From assembly GCA_023053545.1 (NCBI GenBank), contig JAKZAN010000005.1:10850001-10914000 (forward strand): a stretch of 64,000 bases of DNA, given 5' to 3'. The translations under genes and the position numbers were made by a program. The stretch comes from Lepidurus packardi. Its lineage: Eukaryota > Arthropoda > Branchiopoda > Notostraca > Triopsidae. Below are positions 23,801 through 33,000 of the stretch, piece by piece; position 1 is the first letter of the stretch; each line of letters begins with the position of its first letter. Below the pieces are notes generated by a model. The model was given only the letters and a program-made list of their open reading frames with translations. It had not been told where the DNA came from and did no database searches.

Positions 23801-24667
23801 AATGTTATTGGGCGTGTCGTAGATCTGTTCGTCTTCCAAATTCGAGTAAATTTCTTGCTCTTCTTGTTGCTCCCTCGGCGGCAAGGGAATGGGTGTGGCT
23901 CGGTTACGAGGCGGGCCCGTAGGGGCAGGAAAAGAGGGCCAATTCGTCGGCTTTACGTTCGCTGGAGGCAAAGTAGGAGGTACCATGGGCTGAACGATGG
24001 GGACTTCGTAAGCTTCTTCTTCATCTTCTTCAAGCTTTGGCACTGGAATACGTTTGGGAGGTTCAAGTTTAGCTGGCATAGCTTGTTTACTGAGAAAAGA
24101 GGAAGGTCTCATCATAATTGCGGGGTTTCGGGGAGTTATAGGTGGTCTGGGCCTTAAGTTTAAGTTACTAGGTTGAAAAGGAGGGCGTGTCGTCATGGGA
24201 ACTGGGTTAGGGGCGAGACTTCGAGTCGCAGGAGGCGGAGAGAAGCTTCGATTCGGGATTGGGGGTTTGGTAGGTTTGGGTGGGTTTACTGGAGCCGTTT
24301 TTATGGCTTTAATGAGATTATTAATGCGTCTGTGCAGACAAAGTTAAATAAATAGTTAATTTGTCCGATTTCATTTTCGAGGTTTATGTACTTTATGTGG
24401 GTGATTTTGATGTCGCCTGCGCCGACCCAAGGCATGATTTTGTCATCTGTGAGGTTTAGAAGCGCAGCTCCATCAATTTGACGTTTTTTAAACGCTTCAG
24501 AACATTCGACTAAGTTTGACTAAAGTGAATGGCAATTAATTAAGGAAACATTTTGAATATATTTCAAGTACTGTTTCAAGGAGTTGAACGACTTGTGCGA
24601 CGTTGAAGGTACAAATTCGAGATACAGGAGGTAAATTGCCGAATGTAATGCTTCCGCGATTCGCCAT
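17891..24667 (-). CDS. SLP-76/BLNK-family adaptor (SAM, Pro/Tyr-rich, SH2), 6 exons
   Basis: Cytosolic scaffold; in vertebrates this family links Syk/Zap-type kinases to PLC-gamma, Vav and Nck. Exons 24667-24572, 24519-24392, 24329-23629, 20136-19960, 18748-18201 and 18004-17891 sum to 587 aa in frame. The N-terminal SAM-like domain includes SEAFKKRQIDGAALLNLTDD. Exon 3 carries tyrosine motifs (EEAYEVP, EIYSNLEDEQIYDTP, DQYEVPNVPP), and exon 5 has RIYENNTHF and poly-Pro runs. The C-terminal SH2 starts WYRRMNRKDAEKLL, with the FLVRPS-type strand written YLVRPS (phosphotyrosine Arg) and a family-typical YTLSLLHQGRVYHILVR. It ends SVPALVAHYRTEPLQL before the stop. The 3.5-kb third intron holds transposons and a possible alternative first exon. 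Naming as SLP-76/BLNK/CLNK is by architecture. Confidence 0.86.
19063..19462. mobile_element. TIR element, family B, in adaptor intron
   Basis: About 75-bp imperfect inverted repeats. The left end reads GTTTACAC..AAGCAGCAAACCGC, then CAGCCATGTTGGAGGAGG and a second AGCAGCAAACCATA. The right end (minus strand) reads GTTTACATTGAAAAGCAG, then CAGCCATTTTGGATGAGG and TGCAGCAAACCATA. Length is about 400 bp with no coding capacity: a MITE. The interior has GGTTAAGTTA repeats. No clear target-site duplication was found. Confidence 0.75.
20367..20637 (-). CDS. Candidate alternative first exon of the adaptor
   Basis: A 90-codon open frame starts at an ATG in good context (AAGATCATGG) and ends at TCAG|GTAGAA in phase 1. 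That is exactly the phase of adaptor exon 3, so it can splice in frame to the shared exon at 20136, giving ...EYSE-RENKNLK. The peptide (MGRKFRKQAFFKDM.., with QIREKLRRNLQSFVSEDEEF) is not recognised. It is basic, then acidic, and unlike low-complexity intron. An upstream CTGTAG acceptor is also in the right phase, so it could instead be a cassette exon. The isoform from an internal start would lack the SAM domain and exon-3 tyrosines. A separate nested gene cannot be excluded. Confidence 0.4.
21437..21990 (-). mobile_element. Degraded Tigger/pogo-family transposon
   Basis: On the minus strand, a frame with ETYDKTNLKDLP and GVKLGIPQSSLSKIVQ matches the N-terminal helix-turn-helix of Tigger/CENP-B-like transposases. 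It is broken by stops and has an internal deletion. It is followed by a decayed C-terminal-like piece (PVDQVYCDLKKLYTRALF). Repeated GTTCGTTATCCGA / TCGGATAACGAAC motifs (21651, 21688) and CAGTGATCGGTTAACG..GATCACCAACTG borders (about 21437-21742) resemble family termini. It is non-functional. Family assignment is by motif only. Confidence 0.55.
22018..22936. mobile_element. 903-bp TIR transposon with perfect 8-bp target duplication
   Basis: Inverted repeats of about 90 bp bound 22026-22928. The left starts CACAGTATAGAGGTTTACAC and the right is its reverse complement, with only a handful of differences. The identical octamer CACCGCGC flanks both ends (22018-22025 and 22929-22936), a textbook target-site duplication. 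Eight-bp duplications fit hAT, P or Merlin superfamilies. The interior holds a strong hairpin (TAGGTATTTTATAGTATA.. at 22559-22610) and a 119-codon plus-strand frame of no recognised family, so it is non-autonomous. High TIR identity implies recent mobility. Confidence 0.88.
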
Positions 24668-24734
24668 TTTGTGAAATTAGATTGGTTCTTTGGCGTGGGA
24701 ATGATTATCACAAAATTTTGCTATTTTTTAATAC

Positions 24735-25140
24735 ATGTCATGGAAATATCGACAAGCAGCAGAGGCACTGGCAGCTAAAAGACTAGGTTAGTTTCACTTT
24801 TTATGTTTCACTTACACGTTTTGTTTAAGGAGAAGAAATGAGTTGAGGAATTATAGTGGAGTGATGCTGAAGCAACGACTTGAGAATATGTATGTCATGA
24901 GGAAGTACACACCCATTATCAGATAACACATCCATGAGGAAACAAGCTGTAATGGTTTGTTTGCAGCGGGAACTATCGTTATCGGGTAACAACCGAGGCG
25001 TTGCCGATGCAAAAAGAGAACCGCGAATGGCCTTAGGAAACAGAGGCTGAAAAGGTGGCGAAATGGAAAATGCGAAATGATCCCGAGAAAGTACGCGATC
25101 AAAATCGGGCTAAAATGTGGTAAAATGCAGAACTATGATC
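24735..25140 (+). pseudogene. Degenerate coding-like segment, unit 1
   Basis: Plus-strand ATG at about 24735 opens MSWKYRQAAEALAAKRL up to a GT. Further on (about 24970-25110) a frame reads NYRYRVTTEALPMQKENREW, a stop, then ETEAEKVAKWKMRNDPEKVR. The second part is clearly related to 26470-26640 (unit 2). The protein family is not recognised. In-frame stops indicate decay or missed introns. Confidence 0.35.
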
Positions 25141-25233
25141 TCAGCAAACCACATGGAGGTTATGAGGTTATACATTTCAAAGGCAACAACTATCGATAAG
25201 TTTACCATCAGTGGAAAATTGGACCAACACTTG

Positions 25234-26069
25234 GGTAAATTTCTTCGTTTTCCAAAGGCAAGTACATTTCCTGTTCTTCTTCTTGCTCCCACGACTTCAG
25301 AAGGGGCGTGGCTTGTTTAGTAGGCGGATGAGCAGAGGCAGGAAAAGAGGGCATTTTCGTCAACTTTACGCTGGAGGCAAAGGAGGAGGTACAGTGGGCT
25401 GAACGATGGGAACTTCATAGCCTTCATTTTCTTCAATCTTTTCTGTGGGAATACGTTTGTGAGGTTAGGTTTTAGCTGGCAGAGCTTGTTTATAGCGAAA
25501 GGAGGAAGGTCTGCTCCGAAGGTAGGGTTTTGGTAAAGTAACAGGTGGGTGGCCTTAAATATATATTAATAGGTTTAAAAAGAGAGCCTGTCGTCAAGGG
25601 AGCCGGTTTAGGGGCGTGGTTTCGAGGCGCAGGAGTCGGAGCGAAGTTTCGATTCGTGATTGGGGGTTTGGCGGGTTCCGGTAGCTTCACTGGAGCCATT
25701 TTTATGGCTTTGATGAGATTATTAATGCACCTGTACAGGGAAAGTTAAATAAATAGTTAATTTTCCGATTTCATTTTTGAGAGGGTTTATGTACTGGAAG
25801 GGTGTGAATTGGAAGTCACCTGAGCTAACCCAAGGCAAGATTTCGTCTTCATCCGTGAGGTTTAGAAACGCAGCTCCATCAATTTGACGTTTTCCAAACG
25901 CTTCGGAACATTCGCTTAAGTTTGTCTAAAATGAATGGGAATTGATTAAGGAAACATTTCGAACATATTTCAAGTACTGTTTCAAGGAGTTCGACGACTT
26001 GTGCGACGTTGAAAGTACAAATTCGCGATACAGGAGGCAAATTGTCGAACGAAATACTTTCATAGCCAT
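25234..26069 (-). pseudogene. Broken tandem copy of the adaptor 5' half
   Basis: Collinear, clearly homologous to 23843-24667, covering exon 1, exon 2 and most of exon 3, introns included. Exon 2 is still open (SEAFGKRQIDGAAFLNLTDE) with both splice sites kept. In exon 1 an indel shifts the frame between the ATG and the conserved NLPPVSRICTFNVAQVV block. In exon 3 the frame ends early after FKPINIYLRPP, where the parent continues. No SH2 half follows. It is best read as a pseudogene from a tandem segmental duplication that also copied the upstream DNA. Confidence 0.8.
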
Positions 26070-26147
26070 TTTGTCAAATAAGATTCTTTGGGAATGACTA
26101 GCACAAAAGTTTGCTATTATTGCTATTATGGAAATATCGACAAGTAG

Positions 26148-26444
26148 AGTGTGTATGCTATTGAGGAAATTCTCAGATAACTGTTGTATTTCTTAGAAGT
26201 ATGTCCTTAACAACCTTGTTTGTATTACTAAGAAGACCTTGTTTGCTGTTGACCCTGTCCCCTTTGCCTTAACGTTAACCTTAGCTTCCTCATTCCCTAT
26301 TACCTTGACCTTAGCTCATTATATCCAGTGATATAAAAGGGGTTGGTGTTTTGTGAGTCGGGGGTTCTGTTTCAGTTGGAAACGTAGTGGTGGCAAGTTA
26401 CTGTCAATACAGTGTTAGTCACAAGAAATCCCCACAATAACACT
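26148..26444. mobile_element. Probable solo LTR (297 bp)
   Basis: Begins AGTGTGTATG and ends AATAACACT, giving AGTGT/ACACT short inverted termini like some arthropod Ty3/gypsy LTRs. It contains a TATA box (GATATAAAAGG at about 26331) about 110 bp before the end. It interrupts the duplicated segment relative to its parent, so it inserted after the duplication. No internal retroviral-type coding region is present, and no clear target duplication was found. Confidence 0.4.
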
Positions 26445-26454
26445 GAGGGAAAAG

Positions 26455-26660
26455 CTGTAATGTTTACAGCAAGAACTATCGTTATCGGGTAACATCCGAG
26501 GCGTTAACAAATTTAAAAGAGAAAGCGCGACTGGCCTTTATGTTAAAAGAATATAAAGATGCTAAAAACGAAATGAAAAGCGCTAACTGATCCCAACAGA
26601 GTGCGCGAGCGACATCCGGCAAAAAGGTCATGAAATGTCGTACTATAACTGCAGTAATCA
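26455..26660 (+). pseudogene. Degenerate coding-like segment, unit 2
   Basis: Related to 24960-25140. The plus-strand frame NYRYRVTSEALTNLKEKARL continues AFMLKEYKDAKNEMKSAN to a stop, then DPNRVRERHPAKRS. The similarity to unit 1 extends the adaptor segmental duplication to at least 1.4 kb per unit. Function unknown. Confidence 0.35.
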
Positions 26661-27097
26661 AACGAAAGTTATGAAAAGTTAATACGAAGCTTTCCAAGGG
26701 CTAAAGTTCTCGGAAAGTTTACTAACTTTGGAAAACTTGGACCATGGGTATGAATCGCCAAATTGTGACCCAACATTGGATAGCAAATGGAAAAACGACT
26801 TCTTTCTACTGATTTCTGGAAGTGGTTAACAAACCAAGACAAAACTGAGGTGAAATGTATTTTATTTACCAAAGTATCACAAGAAAGGATCTGAATAAAT
26901 TAAGTTAGCCGTTTTCTTAGCATACGCAATTAAAAGTGCCTTCACAACTACTGGCCACTCCCCTTTTTATGTACATAGTGTGTTCCCTTCACTTGCTCTG
27001 TTTTCAACCCCTAGGAATATCCCCATAGAGCATGCAAATTAAAATATTTGGTTTTCTGTTGATTTTGGAAGCATTGAAACGCCTTCAAAAGAGTTTC

Positions 27098-30000
27098 TCA
27101 TTCCGTCTCGTTTTCCTTTAGATGGGAAAGCAGCGACGACGCTGGGCCCGGTCTACCACGTTGAGCTTGGTAAGCAGCCAACAAATTGCCCAAAGCAGCT
27201 CCATCGATATTCACTGGCTCAAAACTCTCAACATCATCCAAGGAAGACTCTGACGACGATTTATGAGCTTTCGGAATCGTTTTCACCTGTGTTCCCTCCA
27301 ACTCTTGGTCCATAGCGTCCATATACTCCTTCAACGATCCTAAATTTTCACAAAATCCACATTTCTATAAGCATTTTTTTAATTACACAAAATTCTCTAC
27401 CTGGAGGCAACTCATCTTCTTCTTCATCTTCACCATAGGAGCTCATTCCCGTATCCGAGTCGGAAAAGTCATCTTCAGGAACATGGCAATCCAAAATCCC
27501 TTCCAACGCTTTTCCGAAACTTTCCGGATCGAAGCCAATATTCGTCGAAGCTTCCGAAACGGTGGAAAAATTGGACATGGTTGATACTTTGCGTGAAGAA
27601 TGGGCCTGCGTTGAACGTTTCCGTCCGCGACTGACTTTCCTAGGCTCCGCCCCTTCGGCTCCAGCTTCGTACCTCAGAAACTCTTCTAAATTCGGCAACA
27701 GCGCGGTGTTTTCGCCACTTTTCAAGTTGAATTGCCTTTGGAGGAGCTCGTCCAAGCCTTCAGGACTGAGTGTGAGCCAGGAATCGTCTAAAACGTTCTA
27801 CATTAAATTTCCATATTTTCCAATATAAAGTAAGGAACTCGAAAACTGTCAGAATTTTCCTTACCATCATCAGGAGCCATGTCATTTTTGCCTTCTCTTT
27901 CATAGACACTCCCATCCACTTCCTCTTCTAGCAATGCAAGCAGTTTCTGCGCATGCGCAGGACGACAGCCTTCTTTCCAGTCCACGTGTTGCAGAAAAAA
28001 CTCCTTGGCTTGCTCCCACAGTGCGATGTAAGGCTCGGACTGGGCTAAAAAGTCTTGAAAATAGCCTCTTTTTTCCAAGCTGGCCAAATAGCGCTGCCAT
28101 TGCACGTTTTCATCCAAACAGGGTACACTGACTTGCTTTTGTGCTTGCGCAGCCAAGATTTCAAAGCCACAAGCCTGCAAAAAATAGTAAATTAAATACA
28201 TTGAAGGTTTTAAGGACATACAAATCATCAACTTACCAATTTCATGCCTAAATCGAAGCCTTTGAAGGTGGGGTGGTTGGAAGCAGGCACATTCCAACCG
28301 ACTATGCGCGGTGGTGCGTAGTTGGTGGCCTTGAGAAGCGCATACTGACCACGTGACATGGTAATCCTGGCCCAGATGCGGCTTTCTGGCGGAAATTTGC
28401 GCATAGCGGATAAAGTCGTACCTTGTTGATCACGGTGTTGGTGAAACGCCTGCACCGCGGCTGAAACTAGACTTGGGCATCGCTTCAGGGCATGGGCGCA
28501 AGCCCACGGGATATAACATTTGGTCCGTTGTAATAGCTGCTCTAGATTCCCTTCAAATCTGCCAATGAGCAAAAGATGTGAATTATAATCTACCTAAAAT
28601 CAAATTAAACCTGGTAGAAATGCCAAAATCTTCAACGCATAATATCTAGCTATTTACGGTAGACTCTTAGAGGTAAAATGAACAAAAATGAGCGAAATAT
28701 TCAGATTTTTTTCAGTGTTACGGGTTGGGGGACCGGTTTGTTATTGTTTTGGTAGCCGCGTGGGTTCGATGATTATCGATTACTACGTATTAAGTATCAA
28801 TTCCTTCTATGATGTCATGTTCTCACATCCATGACATCATCTCGGTTTCTATATTTATAACGGTATTTGTTCTTTCTTTCTGGATAATAAGCTTATTAGA
28901 TCGTTTTTTACGGTTTAAAGCTCAAAAATGTGTTAATGATAAAAAGTGAGTTCGCGTTCTGGGTTGATATTTGGAGGAAAGACTGGGTAAAAAAAGGAAA
29001 TAATTTTGCTTACTTTTCCAAACGCTCTTGGAGCTGTTCTTGACACTGTTCATTAACCATGTTGACCTGCGTGAAATTGCGAGCAATGTGGACAGCTTGG
29101 GACACGGTAGGAGTGGTCTTACTAGGTAAAGGCGTTAAATGAGCTGGGCTTTCCGCAATTGGAATAACATACAATTTCCCTTCCACCAAAAAAACCTACA
29201 AGTACAACAATCTTCGTAAGTAAAGAACTCCATTGCAGTTGCATTCACAGTATATAGGTTTACAAACTTTTCTACTGGTTTTCAAACCAGACTGTTGCCT
29301 TAATTTAAAATTTGAGAAGACTTACCCTATTTATAGCTGTTTCGGGTTGCAAAAGTTTCGGCAAAAGCTCCGCTACTTCTGCCAACAAAAATTCGCCGTC
29401 CGCATCTAATACACTATCGGATGAAACAAGAAAAGTACACGTTTTGAAATCTGGAACTGACAAACTTTTCTTCCTCATTATAGCCTATAGGCTTATCACA
29501 AGGTGAGACGAATTTTAAACCCGGATTCAAAAACCAGGAACTAGTTTCGATAGAAACTTCAAAACCTGAACCAGATAAGAATCAAACTCAATCAAATTTC
29601 GAAATATGAAGCCATGTGAAACAACTAAACTTCTCGACTTCCTAAACTTGTTATCAATCTCTAATCTCGTCTGTTTTCCGAAACTCTAACATTCTTTCAT
29701 CACCACTTTCATCGTCGCCGCAAAAAATCCCAAATTCAAAAAGTTTCCTTTCTGGAATTTCCAAACTTAACAATGTTCTCTATTGAACTTTTATAACTAC
29801 AAAACTGCTCAACACCGTAATGTTGTTCTAAATTCTAGAATCTCCAAAATTTCAGCCTAATCTACTTAAATCTATCACTTGCACGATCTAAAAAAATTTC
29901 CAAAATTCTCAAAACTCCACCAAAAAACCTTAAAATGTTTAAAGATAACGTACACTATATTGCACCGAAACTAATTAACTCCGGTTACGGCAAAGCCAGC

Positions 30001-33000
30001 AATTGCACAACTTGGGACAATTCATGATGACTTGAATTGCTCTTGAAACTCGACAAAGAAATGGAGCGCTTCAATTCTTCCTTTGGGTGAAAAAGGAAAA
30101 ATTGATTTCTTGTCGCGTTCGAGTCACTCGAAAATCCACCGAAACGTGTGGCACAATCGAAACTGAGCGTACGCAACCAACTTGCAGGGGTTTATAAGTT
30201 CGGGATTTGGCCCCGACTTCTTCTCAAGTTCGTCCTCTCCTTCCTCAAGCGGAAGTCACCCTCCAAAAAGGGGCGGGGCTTGTAAACTTTTTTTTTTTTT
30301 AAATTATTATTTTCGTTCCTGAAGCTGCGTTAGCTCCGGCTACTGTTAAAGTATTACTCATGTATCCTGTGCGTGTGATTATTTAATGTGGTTTTAGGTG
30401 ACATTGGGCGTCATTCCCAATGCCAGATTAGCGCGTTAACCTTGGTTCTTGGCATTGACCTAATTTTCGGTCGGTTGTAAACCTTCATTTCAAGGGCGCA
30501 ACGCCATTACGTCGTCGTTTCGTCCTCTCCTTGTGCGCGTCCGGCTCTTTTAACGGGTTTCCTCATTGTGAATTTCCTTCCAACGTTTCCTTTTTGGGTA
30601 AAAATTCGAAATGCCCGATATGGAATAAAGTTGAGTCCTTCAATGTTTCCCGTTCTATCCTGATTGAATACAAGTACGTTTCCTTTAACTTTTGTTGAGG
30701 GAATAGTTCCGGATTTCAAAGAAAATTAACGAAATTTCTAGGAATTCGGAATTCTGGAAATTCAATTTTCATGCAAAGATTCATTGGAAGAGTTCAGGGA
30801 ATTTCACCAATACTTAGTTTTAATAAACAACACATGCGTTTGATTTAGCACGAACTAAGTTGCCACAGTTTTTCAAGTTCGATGCGAAAGAAATTGTCAT
30901 ACACTGTGAAAGAAATTGTCATACGAAGAAATTTGTTAGATTCGAATTTGGAATTTTTTGCACTTGATGTTATGAATTCATTGGATTTACGCCTTGAAAA
31001 GAGTCTGAAATCAAAACGCGGAAATTTCGATTTCAATCAAAACCTTCGACTAGAAAGTTCAAGAAAACTTGAAGGTCTGTATCGAATTCTCTGACTGAAT
31101 CGAAACATTCTGATTGTACGATTTTCATGAAAACGCTCGATTACAAAGAACCTGATCGTTATGTTTGTTTAGACCGTTTTTTTTTTCAACTTGGCCTGTC
31201 GTGTAAAGTGACGGATCCGTCAGTCTCCTGAAGGGAGCTGAGGCAAATTTGACTGAAAACGGTATCAGGTTCAGACCGAATAGCACTTCACACCCCCTGA
31301 CGCTGGCGCCAGATAAACACAAAACGAGCTATTTACTTTACGTTGGCACAAACAAAGAACGTTAGGTTAAGTTAGATTAGTTTGAGCAATCTCGTAACGT
31401 TCTTATATTCTTCGGAAGTCTACTTTCATTGTTGTTTTCTTATGTTCGCCATGTTCGTTTTCACTAGTCAAGTTCATATTGAAAGTAACAAATGGTTTCG
31501 ATATAAACAGGTTATAAATCGATTTGCGACCAGCGAATCAGGGGTGTGAGGAGGTATTCGGTCTTGACTTGATATGATTTTCGGTTAAATTTGCCTCAGC
31601 TCCCAAAGTGACGGATCCGTCACATTACACGACAGACCAGGCTGTTTTTTTTTTGTAAGACACTTGCTTTCATATCGAAACGACCGACCCTAATGAAGCA
31701 GACAACTCTCGACAACACTATTCAGTTGTAACTTGAATAGTCCGAATGAATGACTTTTCAAAACTTCCACGTTCAAATCCGTACTACTCCAGCTCTGAAC
31801 AGAGGGCGCTGAATAGAACCGTTTATTCAGCTGCAAAAAGACTTGAATGACATAAGTCTGTTTTGAATTTGTCTTCACCAATTACAGACAAATAGAATCC
31901 ATTTCCGTCATAAGGTTCTTGCGTCACCAAACCGTCTTTAGCTTGCCAAGAACCTTCATCCCAAGGTCTTCATTTAGCGAACGAATGTCCAGACCAGACC
32001 TTCCCATAACTGCCAGAATCCTTCAAAGAGATTTCCCTCTCAAATTCCAACACGTAACCCCGAAGGATTCATCTCCTTTTCCACTAACTTATTCGCGAAA
32101 TCGAACGCAAACAACTTGTAACGGTTTTCCTCGGCCCCGTCGTGGGTCTGTACATCCTTCGCTTCCTTTTTGTTTGGGTTGAGGATAACTGGATAAGATG
32201 CGTTCACTCAGACAAGCCAAAACGGACCGTTAGATCACGTTCAGCGAACAGGGTGTTTCTCTAGGGGAACCCAAGTCATGTTTCACGTTTACCAGACGTG
32301 TTCTCCTATCAAATGCAAGAGGTTAGAGAGGTTTTGCAGCTTGGCAAAACTAACGGAGTAGCCCATTGCCCATAGCTCAAGTTGCATGGGGACATGGGAG
32401 ATGCCCGGCCTTGGGATCAAGGACCTCTCCTTTTCTTTTCTTTCTCCTGCTTTGGAAGTACACCTAATCCCAAAACGGCTTGGAAAACCTTCCTCCGCAA
32501 TTACCTAACGGCTTATTCCGCTATTCTTACCAAGATCTATCGAGGAAATACCCCCCAAACGTCTCCGAACGCTACTGCGCTTGCAGAAACCGGTTTCTAG
32601 GCTAATCCCTGTTGCTCATGCTGTAAAAAAACAAAAAGATTTCAAGTATTAACACTTTTTAATCTGCCCAAGTCCTCAAATGCTTTGTTGTAAATCCGTA
32701 AGAACGTTCAAGTTCACTTTTACCTAATGAAATGATCGAGTTTAGGACTACAAAGCCATCCACTACAGTTCAAAACATTCGAAAGTGGTCTTAAACGTTC
32801 TGGACAGCTTCAAACTACACTTGGTAGGTTCTAACTGCGGTAATAACTTGGTTGACAGGGTTAGAACGTCACTTAGTAGCCTTCAAAGTCAGTTTCAATA
32901 CTTTCAACCGTAGTTTCAGCACTACGGATCAGTTCAAACTTCGTTTAACGGTATAAATTCATGCACAAGCTTCGAACCAAGTTTAAAACTTGATTGTAAT

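Noticed and set aside
29985-30176. N-terminal exon of ecd (minus strand open frame)
   Set aside because: The true N-terminal exons with DDEWFIVFL and the IWHNESFHL block are at 35.4-35.8 kb. This frame has no match.
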